From: Marinobacterium sp. | GTDB lineage: Bacteria; Pseudomonadota; Gammaproteobacteria; Pseudomonadales; Balneatricaceae | Direction: 5' to 3' | NCBI GenBank assembly: GCA_025800125.1 | Contig: JAOXSF010000035.1 | Span: 62,001-126,000, forward strand | Length of the DNA: 64,000 nucleotides | Part shown: in pieces, positions 34,744 through 43,180 of the stretch | Layout: each line of letters begins with the position of its first letter | Position numbering within the stretch: the stretch's first letter is position 1 | Program-made: the position numbers and the translations under genes | Notes under the pieces: model-generated | Seen by the model: the letters and a program-made list of their open reading frames with translations, nothing else | The model's database searches: none | What the model was told of the DNA's origin: nothing

Positions 34744-35589
34744 TCAGGAGGGCACGATGCCCTGATCGCCTACTTCAATATGGCTGAAGACTTCGTCACG
34801 AATATCAAGGAAGTCAGATTCGCTCAGCCCCAGATATTCCAGCATGGGTTCAACCGGTACCACAGGGCGGTGAATATCGTCTACGCTCCAGAGTGAACGA
34901 AATTTATCGCTCAGTTCGCGGGATAACAGTAGCAGACAAAGCACATTGCGCAGCTCTTCACTATAACTTTCATCTTCCAGTATTTTCAGAATATAGGGCT
35001 GCAGGCCGATGACATCACAGATCAGTTCGGGAATTCCCCAGACCTGGGCAATAGCAGCGCTGAGCTTGAAATGATCCATGCCATAAATTTCATGTTCCTG
35101 GCGGTGAATAAGGGGTAAATCTGCTCCGTTGCGGGAGTTGAAAAAGCTCTTATAGCCTTTGCAGTTAGTCATCATCAGTGGCACGCCACAGTCGTGCATC
35201 ATACCCATGGTGTAGGCATCATCTTTGTTCAGGAAACGCAGATGGCGGCTGAGATGGCCACAGATGGTTCCCACTTCGGTGGCGCTGTCCCAAAAGCGAT
35301 CCATACGACCCAGTGTGCTCAGGCTATTACGCAGTGCAGCCATGCGTACGATGCTGTACAGGCGATTGATACCCAGCAGGCTGACTGCCCGGGCCATGGA
35401 TGTGATGCGCTCAGGCATGCCGAAAAAAGGTGTGTTGATGGTTGCCAGTACGTTAGCGTACAGGGACAGATCCATCTTCATGATCTGAGCAATAGTATTG
35501 AAATTCGGGTCGTCCTTGCGAATCTCGGCTGATAGTTTAAGCAGAATTTCTGGACGGGCAGGGATAACAAAATCAGACGTTTTTTGCAT
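34744..35589 (-). CDS. HDOD domain-containing protein
   Basis: 281 residues. The start at 35589 (MQKTSDFVIPARPEIL) is chosen over a longer frame because it matches the family N-terminus. The HDOD fold is seen in IAQIMKMDLSLYANVLATIN, VSLLGINRLYSIVRMAAL and DAYTMGMMHDCGVPLM. HDOD proteins lack HD-phosphohydrolase activity and act in signalling. It converges with the degenerate receiver-TPR gene; the two may work together, which is inference. It is divergent from the DTW gene. Confidence 0.88.
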   Translation of the reverse strand: MQKTSDFVIPARPEILLKLSAEIRKDDPNFNTIAQIMKMDLSLYANVLATINTPFFGMPERITSMARAVSLLGINRLYSIVRMAALRNSLSTLGRMDRFWDSATEVGTICGHLSRHLRFLNKDDAYTMGMMHDCGVPLMMTNCKGYKSFFNSRNGADLPLIHRQEHEIYGMDHFKLSAAIAQVWGIPELICDVIGLQPYILKILEDESYSEELRNVLCLLLLSRELSDKFRSLWSVDDIHRPVVPVEPMLEYLGLSESDFLDIRDEVFSHIEVGDQGIVPS

Positions 35590-35778
35590 GGATATCTTTT
35601 CTTCCAGCAAGGGACAATGGTACAAGCTTTTAGTTATATTAACCTGAAAGGTTGTTATTGCGCAGGTGCTTATTCTGTTGATGAAACCTGCATATTTGCT
35701 GTAGATCAGCAATCCTGTGAAAAGGTTGGCGTCAGACCGGCTGCCGCGTATAGTCTGCTACTTTCTGATGAAGTTGCT

Positions 35779-36528
35779 ATGAGTATTGCCTGCCAGCCTC
35801 CCCGTCGCCCTTTCCAGGCACGTGGTTCCCGTATGGTGCGTTGTGAGAACTGCCTGTTGACACCTCGTACCTGTATCTGTGATTTCCGCCATCAGGTTTC
35901 GGCACAGGCCCGTTTCTGTCTGTTGACGCACCGTAAGGAGTTCTATAAGCCGACCAATACAGGTCGACTGATTGAGCACACCATTGCTGGAACCGAAGTG
36001 CTGGAATGGAGCCGCCTGGAGCCGTGTGAACGGTTATTGCGGTTATTGGCAGACCCGTCACTTGCAGCCTGTATTGTTTTTCCACCGGCTCCTGACTATG
36101 CACATCGAATGATCAGCCAGCCAGTGATGGAGGGTGATCCCCGTACCCCGCTATTTATCATTCTGGATGGTACCTGGCGTCAGGCACGACGAATCTTTCG
36201 ACACAGTGATTACCTGAGCAGCCTTCCGGTGATTTCACTGCAACAGGCTTCAAACAGCCGCTATCATCTACGTAAGAAAATAGAAGACAACCAGTTGTGT
36301 ACGGCAGAAGTGGCGATTGCCATGCTGAAACAGATTGGTGACACGACATCGGCTCAGGCGCTGGATGCCTATTTCGATGTTTTTAATGAACACTATCGTG
36401 CATCCCGACTGAATCGCCCGATCTGTCCAGACCAGCCAGCCAAGCTTTACTTACAGGCTTTGCGTGCGGGAGAGTCCGGGTGCACCTATGATCAGAGTAC
36501 CGCCCAGCCAGAGTCGGATATGGCTTGA
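35779..36528 (+). CDS. DTW-domain tRNA-uridine aminocarboxypropyltransferase
   Basis: Family members (TapT/YfiP) add the acp group from SAM to U47 of tRNA. Features seen are a cysteine cluster RCENCLLTPRTCICD near the N-terminus and the signature DGTWRQARRIF in the second half. The start at 35779 (MSIACQPPRRPFQARG) is preferred because upstream in-frame sequence is unlike the family and overlaps the divergent promoter region; 249 residues result. It ends 66 nt before the chosen rnr start. Confidence 0.85.
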   Translation: MSIACQPPRRPFQARGSRMVRCENCLLTPRTCICDFRHQVSAQARFCLLTHRKEFYKPTNTGRLIEHTIAGTEVLEWSRLEPCERLLRLLADPSLAACIVFPPAPDYAHRMISQPVMEGDPRTPLFIILDGTWRQARRIFRHSDYLSSLPVISLQQASNSRYHLRKKIEDNQLCTAEVAIAMLKQIGDTTSAQALDAYFDVFNEHYRASRLNRPICPDQPAKLYLQALRAGESGCTYDQSTAQPESDMA

Positions 36529-36593
36529 GTGACAATGCAGAAGTCAGTTATCTGTTGTTACCGCATGCTCTGCCGGGCACCATGGAATTTTAT

Positions 36594-39293
36594 ATGACAG
36601 AACAGAATGTAACGGTGCACTGGACGGAGCTTGATCCGTTTTCGGCCCGCGAAAAAGCGAAATACGGTAATCCGGTACCCAGCCGGGAATATATTCAGCA
36701 GACGCTGGAAGCCCAGGGTAAACCGCTTAGTCACAGCACTCTCTGCGATGCTATGCAGGTATTCGAGGAAGAATCCCGCGAAGCGGTGATGTTTCGCCTC
36801 AAGGCGATGTGCCGTGATGGCCAGTTGATGAGCAATCGTCGTAATCAGTTTGGCCTGATCGAGCATATGGGGCTGAGTAAAGGCCGGGTAATTGGTCATC
36901 GTGATGGTTTTGGTTTCGTCAAACCAGATGAAGGAGGCAGTGATCTGTTTCTCAGTCCGCGTCAGATGCGTCAGGTGCTGGATGGAGACCGGGTGCTGGT
37001 ACAGGAAGCGGGTATTGACCACCGTGGCCGCCGTGATGGCAAGATCGTTGAGGTACTGGAGCGTTGTACCGAAAAGCTGGTGGGTCGGTTTCAGAATCGG
37101 GGTGGCTTTGGCTATCTGATTCCGGAGAACCAGCGCATCAATCAGGAGTTCGCCGTAGTTGAGCATGAAAGTGCTCCGGCAGTACGCCATGGACAGCTGG
37201 TGGTGGCATACCTGGTGCGTCAGCCGGGTAAGCGTGAACTGGGCCAGGTACGGATAACCGAAGTGCTGGGTGACCACCTGGCAGCAGGTATGGAAATCAA
37301 GGTTGCCATCCACAACTACGATATTCCTGATCAGTGGCCGGATGAAGTACGCGCAGAAATCTCGGCGTTTGGCCCTGAAGTTGATGAAGTCTCCAAAGCT
37401 GGGCGCGTAGATCTGCGTCACCTGCCGCTGGTTACCATTGATGGCGAAGATGCAAAAGATTTTGACGATGCCGTTTATGCTGAGAAGAAAAAAGGTGGCG
37501 GCTGGCGTCTGTGGGTAGCTATTGCCGATGTTTCGGCTTATGTACGCCCGGGTACAGCGCTGGATACCGAAGGCCTGCGTCGGGGGAACTCGGTCTATTT
37601 CCCAGAGTTTGTTGTGCCGATGTTGCCGGAGCTGCTCTCCAATGGCCTCTGCTCGTTAAACCCCCATGTTGATCGTCTGGCGATGGTATGTGAAATGACG
37701 GTCAGTGCTGCGGGTAACCTGTCCGGCTATCAGTTTTATGAAGCAGTTATTCAGTCACATGCCCGTCTGACCTACACCAAAGTCGGCGCTATGTTGATGG
37801 CACCGGGTTCTCAGGAAGGAAAAGCGTGGCGTAAGGAATATAATGCGCTGGTGCCGCACCTGGAAGACTTATACGGTCTTTACCGTGGTCTGCGTGTTGC
37901 CCGTGAGCAGCGTGGCGCTATCGACTTTGAAACCACCGAAACCCGCATTGTTTTTGATGTTGAGCGCAAAATTGAAAAGATTGTGCCGGTGGAACGTAAC
38001 GATGCCCACAAGCTGATTGAGGAGTGCATGCTGTGCGCCAATGTCGCTACCGCTCGCTTCCTGCAGAAGCTGAAACTGCCTGCGCTGTACCGTGTTCATG
38101 AAGGGCCAAAAGAGCAGAAACTTCAGAATCTGCGTGGTTTTCTGGGTGAGCTTGGACTTACTCTGGGCGGTATGGACAAACCGGAGCCGAAAGACTACCT
38201 GGCGCTGAGTGAGATGATTGAAGGTCGTCCCGACCGTCATCTGATCCAGACTATGATGCTGCGCTCCATGAGCCAGGCAGTTTACAGTCCAGATAACAAT
38301 GGCCACTTCGGGCTGGCGTTTACCGCCTACACCCATTTCACCTCACCGATTCGCCGTTACCCTGATCTGCTGGTGCATCGCATTATCCGTTCTGCATTGC
38401 ACTCTGCGAAAGAAGACCGTGCCCTGCGTCGAGCTGATGATCACCATCCTGACCTGGAGTTTGCTGTTGAATACGATATGGCTCAGGTACTGGAGCTGGG
38501 TGAGCATTGCTCGATGACCGAGCGCCGTGCTGATGAGGCAACTCGCGATGTTATGTCCTGGCTCAAATGCGAGTATATGAGCAATCAGGTAGGCAGTGAG
38601 TATGAGGGTATTGTATCTGCAGTCACCGGCTTCGGCCTGTTTGTAGAACTGGAAGATGTTTTTGTTGAAGGGCTGATCCACATCACCGGCTTGCCTAGTG
38701 ATTACTACCAGTTTGATGCAGGTAAACAGCGACTGGTTGGTGAGCGTACCCGCAAGGTCTTCCGGCTGGGGGATCGCCTGAAGGTGCGGGTAGCGAGGGT
38801 TGATCTGGATGAACGCAAGATTGACTTCGAATTACTCTCTGTGGAAAAGCGTAAACGTACCAGAAAGAGTGCGGCGGAAAAAACAGTGCGTGAGCGACTG
38901 GCAGAGGGGGAGATGCCATCCGTTGCTCGTGCCGATAAGGTGCCTGGCAAACCAAAAGGTTACGCCAAAGATAGTCGTAAACCAGGCCCACGTAAGCGTC
39001 CAGCCCGACCGACGGATCGTGACTTTGTACCGCCCGAAGCGGAAGGTAAACCCGTTCGCAAGCCGAAGGTGGCATTGTCAGCCGCAGAGAAAGAGCAACA
39101 GGAGGCCAGTGCGGGCGGCAAGGGTAAAAGCCGCTCTGCAATGAAGCGTAAGGCTAAAAAAGCCCGTGCTAAAACTGATGCTCGTAAAGCGCGCAAAGGG
39201 GCAAAAAACGGTACTGCGGCGAAAAAAGCAGCAGCGAAGAAAAGTGTAAAAAAGAGTGCTAAGAAAAAGGCGGCGAAGAAAGCAAAGAAATAA
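36594..39293 (+). CDS. rnr: Ribonuclease R
   Basis: 3'-to-5' exoribonuclease that degrades structured RNA. The start at 36594 has GGAA upstream and puts DPFSAREKAKYGNPVPSREY at the N-terminus as in E. coli; an earlier TTG at 36525 is less likely. The order is winged-helix domain, two cold-shock domains (GFGFVKPDEG), the RNB catalytic domain with DGEDAKDFDDAVYA (metal-binding aspartates), an S1 domain (VSAVTGFGLFVELED) and a long Lys/Ala-rich tail of about 100 residues. It has 899 residues. In many genomes rlmB follows; here it does not. Confidence 0.96.
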   Translation: MTEQNVTVHWTELDPFSAREKAKYGNPVPSREYIQQTLEAQGKPLSHSTLCDAMQVFEEESREAVMFRLKAMCRDGQLMSNRRNQFGLIEHMGLSKGRVIGHRDGFGFVKPDEGGSDLFLSPRQMRQVLDGDRVLVQEAGIDHRGRRDGKIVEVLERCTEKLVGRFQNRGGFGYLIPENQRINQEFAVVEHESAPAVRHGQLVVAYLVRQPGKRELGQVRITEVLGDHLAAGMEIKVAIHNYDIPDQWPDEVRAEISAFGPEVDEVSKAGRVDLRHLPLVTIDGEDAKDFDDAVYAEKKKGGGWRLWVAIADVSAYVRPGTALDTEGLRRGNSVYFPEFVVPMLPELLSNGLCSLNPHVDRLAMVCEMTVSAAGNLSGYQFYEAVIQSHARLTYTKVGAMLMAPGSQEGKAWRKEYNALVPHLEDLYGLYRGLRVAREQRGAIDFETTETRIVFDVERKIEKIVPVERNDAHKLIEECMLCANVATARFLQKLKLPALYRVHEGPKEQKLQNLRGFLGELGLTLGGMDKPEPKDYLALSEMIEGRPDRHLIQTMMLRSMSQAVYSPDNNGHFGLAFTAYTHFTSPIRRYPDLLVHRIIRSALHSAKEDRALRRADDHHPDLEFAVEYDMAQVLELGEHCSMTERRADEATRDVMSWLKCEYMSNQVGSEYEGIVSAVTGFGLFVELEDVFVEGLIHITGLPSDYYQFDAGKQRLVGERTRKVFRLGDRLKVRVARVDLDERKIDFELLSVEKRKRTRKSAAEKTVRERLAEGEMPSVARADKVPGKPKGYAKDSRKPGPRKRPARPTDRDFVPPEAEGKPVRKPKVALSAAEKEQQEASAGGKGKSRSAMKRKAKKARAKTDARKARKGAKNGTAAKKAAAKKSVKKSAKKKAAKKAKK

Positions 39294-39308
39294 CATTGCA
39301 TCACCGCC

Positions 39309-40661
39309 TTATCCCGTTGTGCTTTGATAAAACAGTAGCGCAGCGGGTAACCGCCCATACAGATAACCTGTGGTGATCAGGCTCAGTCCAGCTAGTAGCA
39401 GCAGCCGTTCACGACCACTGAAAATAACCGGATGGCGTGCCAGCCAGTGCCGCCAGAGCGCTGCTGCAACCAACCCCTCACAGAAGCCAGCCAGTACATC
39501 CAGTGGCCAGTGCAGATCCAGCAATACCCTTGATAGCGGAATCAGCAGTGCAGGTAGTGCCAGCAAGCCATAAAACAGCTGGCGCAGTTGTTCGTTCAGT
39601 CGCTCGGCCAGCAATATCGCCAACATGGCAAACAGGGCTGTACCGGTGCTGGCATGAGCACTGGGAAAACTCCAGCTCTGATAGAGCTGTGCACCGGTAT
39701 CGGGTCGTGGCCAGCTGAAATATTCTTTCAGCAGGTGATTTATTACCAATACGCTCAATAACAGGCTGGCAAAAACCAGTGCGGTACGTCGGCGTCCTTT
39801 TAGTGTTAATGCCAGTAGAACCAGTGTGCAGGCTAGCCCCGCTAGCGTCATATCTCCCAGACTGGTAATAGCAACGGTGGCAGGGTAAAGCGCCTCAGGC
39901 AGACTCTCGAGCAGATTATGCAGTTGCTGTTCAGCGGTTGAAGGTGGCACGAAAGCGCGCAGCAGGGCGAGCAGAAGTAAGCCTGACAGGGCCAGAACAC
40001 CCATCAGTGTTGCTCCTTCAGGGGGGGGGAGTGTGTGCAGATTGCGCTGCAACGGCCGTTGTGGCTGTAACTGGTGGTGCAGTCCATAACCGGCTAGCAA
40101 AGTCAGTGCCAGTGCGGCCAGAAGTTGCAGCGGCAGATCATTACTGGTTTCCAGTTGTGTGCTTTGTTGTCCCAGCCAGTAAGCCGGTAACAGATACACC
40201 GGAGCCCAGAGCAGCGCTGACAGAAAATTTACCGACCAGAACGTTCTTTCTGGCATTTTCAGGCTACCCGCAATGAAGGGAATAAAGGGACGTATCGGGC
40301 CGACAAAACGCCCTAGCAGCAGACTGAATGCACCGTAGCGCTGAAAGAATGCCTCTCCTCGTTGTTGCCAGTGGGGATTACGCTGGCAGCAGTGCATCTG
40401 CCACAGGAAAGCGCTCCAGTAACGGCCCAGGTAAAAACTCAGTGCATCGCCCAGTAGTGCGCCTGCGATGCCTGCTGTCAATAGTGTTGTGACTGGCAGC
40501 GACTGCTGGCCTGCAAGCCAGGCTGTTACAGCCAGCATCGCGACACCTGGTAGCAGCAGACCCACCAGAAATAGCGATTCCAGCAAGGCAATCAGGGTAA
40601 TCAGAGGTAACAGCCAGGTGAGTAATTCGGGCTGCTGCAACCCGTTCAGAAAATCAGTCAT
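39309..40661 (-). CDS. DedA-PAP2 fusion membrane protein
   Basis: 450 residues. The N-terminal half is a DedA/SNARE-associated type domain (LPGVAMLAVTAWLAG, GRFVGPIRPFIPFIAG). The C-terminal half is a PAP2 phosphatase with all three motifs: KEYFSWPRP, PSAH and SRVLLDLHWPLDVLAG. DedA proteins are reported undecaprenyl-phosphate translocases and PAP2 enzymes dephosphorylate undecaprenyl pyrophosphate or other lipid phosphates. A role in lipid-carrier recycling is a reasonable inference. It converges with rnr, with 15 bp between. Confidence 0.88.
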   Translation of the reverse strand: MTDFLNGLQQPELLTWLLPLITLIALLESLFLVGLLLPGVAMLAVTAWLAGQQSLPVTTLLTAGIAGALLGDALSFYLGRYWSAFLWQMHCCQRNPHWQQRGEAFFQRYGAFSLLLGRFVGPIRPFIPFIAGSLKMPERTFWSVNFLSALLWAPVYLLPAYWLGQQSTQLETSNDLPLQLLAALALTLLAGYGLHHQLQPQRPLQRNLHTLPPPEGATLMGVLALSGLLLLALLRAFVPPSTAEQQLHNLLESLPEALYPATVAITSLGDMTLAGLACTLVLLALTLKGRRRTALVFASLLLSVLVINHLLKEYFSWPRPDTGAQLYQSWSFPSAHASTGTALFAMLAILLAERLNEQLRQLFYGLLALPALLIPLSRVLLDLHWPLDVLAGFCEGLVAAALWRHWLARHPVIFSGRERLLLLAGLSLITTGYLYGRLPAALLFYQSTTG

Positions 40662-40774
40662 GGCTGCAGTGTAATGTACCGCTCGCAGGCTGAGTAGCTG
40701 AAGCGGGCGATTATTCCCTGGCTTGCAGTGATATACTCAGCGGGTCTGAAATGACCACCTCCATGGAATCCCCG

Positions 40775-41992
40775 ATGAACGAAATCATCCTGATGACAGT
40801 GTCCGGTGAAGACCGGCCAGGCGTCACCTCTGCAATTACTGCCATTCTGGCAAAATTTGATATTAAGATTCTGGATATAGGCCAGGCTGTTATTCATAAC
40901 ACCCTGTCGCTGGGTATCCTGATTCAGGTACCACAGTCGGCGGAAAGCTCGCCACTGTTGCGTGATGTACTGTTCAAGGCACACGAAATGGATATGAAGA
41001 TCCGTTTCCAGCCCGTGTCTGAAAGTGAGTATGAGCAGTGGGTTGAGCATCAGGGCAAATCCCGTCATATCATCACCCTGTTGGCACGTCGTATTACTGC
41101 TGAGCATATTGCCCGTGTAACGGAAGTTGCTGCCAGTCATGGCCTGAACATTGATAACATCAGTCGACTCTCTGGCCGAGTATCTCTGACCGAGCAGGCG
41201 GATGATCGTACCAAAGCTTGTGTCGAGTTTTCCGTGCGTGGCGCACCCGCTGATGCGCAGGCACTGCGGGAAGAATTCCTCAGTATTGCTGCGGAGCTGG
41301 ATATGGATATTGCTTTCCAGGAAGACAGTATCTATCGCCGTAATCGCCGCTTGGTGGTGTTTGACATGGACTCCACACTGATTGAAGCGGAAGTGATTGA
41401 TGAACTGGCGAAAGAAGCCGGCGTTGGTGAACAGGTGATTGAGATCACTGAAGCGGCAATGCGCGGTGAGATCGACTTTAATGAAAGTTTCCGCCGCCGT
41501 ATGGCGTTACTCAAAGGACTGGATGAATCGGTGCTGGAAAGTATTGCTGAACGTCTGCCGATGACAGAGGGCGCGCAGGAACTGGTATCTAATCTGAAAG
41601 CACTGGGCTTCAGGACTGCGATTCTGTCAGGTGGCTTCACCTATTTTGCTGAGCATCTGCAGCGTAAGCTGGGCTTTGACTATGTGCATGCTAATACATT
41701 GGATATAAAAGACGGTAAGGTCACTGGTGAAGTGGTTGGCACTGTGGTGAATGGCGAGCGTAAAGCTGAACTGCTGCGTGAAATTGCTGCGAAAGAAGGT
41801 ATTCGTCTGGAACAGACAATTGCTGTGGGTGATGGTGCTAATGACCTGCCAATGCTGTCGATTGCCGGGTTGGGTATTGCGTTCCGGGCCAAACCGCTGG
41901 TGCGCAAAAGCGCCAAACAGGCTATTTCTACTCTGGGGCTGGATGGGATTCTATACCTGATCGGTTTCCGTGATCGGGATACGTTGAGCTAA
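40775..41992 (+). CDS. serB: Phosphoserine phosphatase SerB
   Basis: Last step of serine synthesis. Two ACT-like domains (GEDRPGVTSAITAIL; second around residues 90-170) precede a HAD phosphatase domain with nucleophile motif DMDSTLIEAE (Asp near 197) and VGDGANDLPML. The start at 40775 (MNEIILMTVSGEDRPG) fits relatives and has GGAA upstream; in-frame ATGs at 40751 and 40763 are alternatives. It has 405 residues. A terminator follows. Confidence 0.95.
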   Translation: MNEIILMTVSGEDRPGVTSAITAILAKFDIKILDIGQAVIHNTLSLGILIQVPQSAESSPLLRDVLFKAHEMDMKIRFQPVSESEYEQWVEHQGKSRHIITLLARRITAEHIARVTEVAASHGLNIDNISRLSGRVSLTEQADDRTKACVEFSVRGAPADAQALREEFLSIAAELDMDIAFQEDSIYRRNRRLVVFDMDSTLIEAEVIDELAKEAGVGEQVIEITEAAMRGEIDFNESFRRRMALLKGLDESVLESIAERLPMTEGAQELVSNLKALGFRTAILSGGFTYFAEHLQRKLGFDYVHANTLDIKDGKVTGEVVGTVVNGERKAELLREIAAKEGIRLEQTIAVGDGANDLPMLSIAGLGIAFRAKPLVRKSAKQAISTLGLDGILYLIGFRDRDTLS

Positions 41993-42044
41993 GTACCGGC
42001 ATTACTTGATCTGGCGGTGGTTTTTGCTGCCAAAGTGATAAAAC

Positions 42045-42070
42045 AGGGCTCGCAGATTGCGGGCCTTTTC
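42045..42070 (+). terminator. Rho-independent terminator after serB
   Basis: GGCTCGCA / TGCGGGCC stem (one G-T pair) with a 3-nt loop, followed by T4, 52 nt after the serB stop. Confidence 0.8.
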
Positions 42071-42233
42071 TTATGCGGTATGTCTTGTGTTGAAGTGGGC
42101 GAAGCGCTGTCTGTTAGCCGTGGAAGGTAGAAATGTCATCATGGATTTTATCTGCACAACACAGATAGTTTTAAGACATTAGAGAGATAATATTGTAAAG
42201 ATAGATTCAGGAAGAGTTTTATAATGCAGAGAG

Positions 42234-42308
42234 TGGCTGGGGTAGGAGGATTCGAACCTCCGCATGCTGGAATCAGAATCCAGTGCCTTACCGCTTGGCG
42301 ATACCCCA
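42234..42308 (-). tRNA. tRNA-Gln (CTG)
   Basis: 75-nt tRNA on the minus strand, acceptor TGGGGTA / TACCCCA, anticodon CTG (complement at 42274-42276), encoded CCA. It is the last gene of a four-tRNA unit and matches the copy at 46816-46890. Confidence 0.96.
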
Positions 42309-42347
42309 GTAGTGTTTTCACTCTCTGTAATATGGTCTGTTACAAAA

Positions 42348-42424
42348 TGGTGGCAATGACGGGATTCGAACCTGTGACCCTCGCATTATGAATGCGATGC
42401 TCTAACCAACTGAGCTACATTGCC
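42348..42424 (-). tRNA. tRNA-Met (CAT), elongator type
   Basis: 77 nt, acceptor GGCAATG / CATTGCC, anticodon CAT (complement at 42388-42390), encoded CCA. The body resembles E. coli elongator tRNA-Met rather than the initiator. Ile2 (lysidine) identity cannot be fully excluded by eye. Identical to the copy at 42559-42635. Confidence 0.9.
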
Positions 42425-42462
42425 ATTCTGTAAACTGCCATAGGACAGGGCTCTTATCTGTA

Positions 42463-42537
42463 TGGCAGGGGTAGCTGGATTCGAACCAACGCATGACGGG
42501 ATCAAAACCCGTTGCCTTACCGCTTGGCTATACCCCT
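42463..42537 (-). tRNA. tRNA-Gln (TTG)
   Basis: 75 nt, acceptor AGGGGTA / TACCCCT, anticodon TTG (complement at 42503-42505), encoded CCA. It differs from the CTG copies in the acceptor, anticodon and T stems. Confidence 0.95.
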
Positions 42538-42558
42538 GTATTACAGATCTGCAAGAAA

Positions 42559-42635
42559 TGGTGGCAATGACGGGATTCGAACCTGTGACCCTCGCATTAT
42601 GAATGCGATGCTCTAACCAACTGAGCTACATTGCC
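42559..42635 (-). tRNA. tRNA-Met (CAT), elongator type
   Basis: 77 nt, identical to the copy at 42348-42424; it is the first gene of the cluster, nearest the promoter. Encoded CCA. Confidence 0.9.
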
Positions 42636-42660
42636 ATGCTGTCCTTTGCGAGCGAGGCGA

Positions 42661-42689
42661 ATTATTCCCGAATGGCCGGTTAGCGTCAA
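42661..42689 (-). promoter_or_regulatory. Promoter of the Met-Gln-Met-Gln tRNA cluster
   Basis: Reading the minus strand: -35 TTGACG (42689-42684), 17-bp spacer, -10 AATAAT (42666-42661), then a GC-rich discriminator (TCGCCTCGC) as is usual for stringently controlled stable-RNA promoters. It lies about 26 nt before the first tRNA. Confidence 0.88.
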
Positions 42690-43064
42690 CACCTTTTTTC
42701 AAAAAAATTATCTTTTTTTGTATACCAGTAATTTTTGATGACTATATAACCAGTTGTTTTTATTGGATAAAGACAGACTGTCTATTTGCTAAACAAGAGG
42801 GTATGTAGCTTCAGGCATCAAAGGTCACTAAAGGGCGTCTGTTCAGGTTGTCCCTCGGTTGAAGCTAAAGCTCTTTTTACGAAAAGCTTTACTGGCTGAA
42901 ACAATTCTGACTTGAAAGTTGTGCTCGGCAGGTAGAAATACTGTAACCCGTCATTCTATCCCTGTGATTGTCGTTCATTGCAGTAACAGGAGGATCGTGA
43001 AATATAGATAGAGCCTGCTTGATAAAAGAGGAAATAAGTGGGTATTGAGTGGGAGTAATAAAGC

Positions 43065-43180
43065 TGTGGAAAATAGCAACGCCGCTCAGCAAGCGGCGTT
43101 GTGGATAACAGAGGTGGCGGGTGCTGGCCTGATTCAGCAGAAGTTATCCACTGAGGCCATGCCGGTCGCTCTGTGGATAA
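43065..43180. promoter_or_regulatory. Cluster of DnaA boxes
   Basis: TGTGGATAA (complement of the perfect box TTATCCACA) at 43100-43108 and 43172-43180. One-mismatch boxes are TTATCCACT at 43144-43152 and TGTGGAAAA at 43065-43073. Two perfect 9-mers in 116 bp is far above chance. A DnaA titration or regulatory site is possible; oriC itself is unlikely from gene context. Confidence 0.65.
43077..43101 (-). terminator. Hairpin downstream of ychF
   Basis: Perfect 10-bp stem CAACGCCGCT / AGCGGCGTTG with a CAGCA loop, about 80 nt after the ychF stop. On the minus strand it is followed by CTATTTTCC, a weak T tract. It probably ends the pth-ychF transcript. Confidence 0.65.

Larger units (their letters stand above)
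42690..43180. other. Gene-free region with AT-rich stretch and DnaA boxes
   Basis: Between the tRNA promoter and the end of ychF. 42690-42790 is strongly AT-rich with A and T runs. 43065-43180 holds four DnaA-box-like 9-mers and a hairpin. No credible gene is seen. Confidence 0.7.

Noticed and set aside
35584-35778. N-terminal extension of the DTW-domain protein
   Set aside because: It overlaps the divergent HDOD start and promoter region, and lacks similarity to the family N-terminus.
42690-43180. Chromosomal origin of replication
   Set aside because: DnaA boxes and AT-rich DNA are present, but there is no dnaA, gidA/mnmG or rpmH nearby and only four boxes, so oriC is not claimed.
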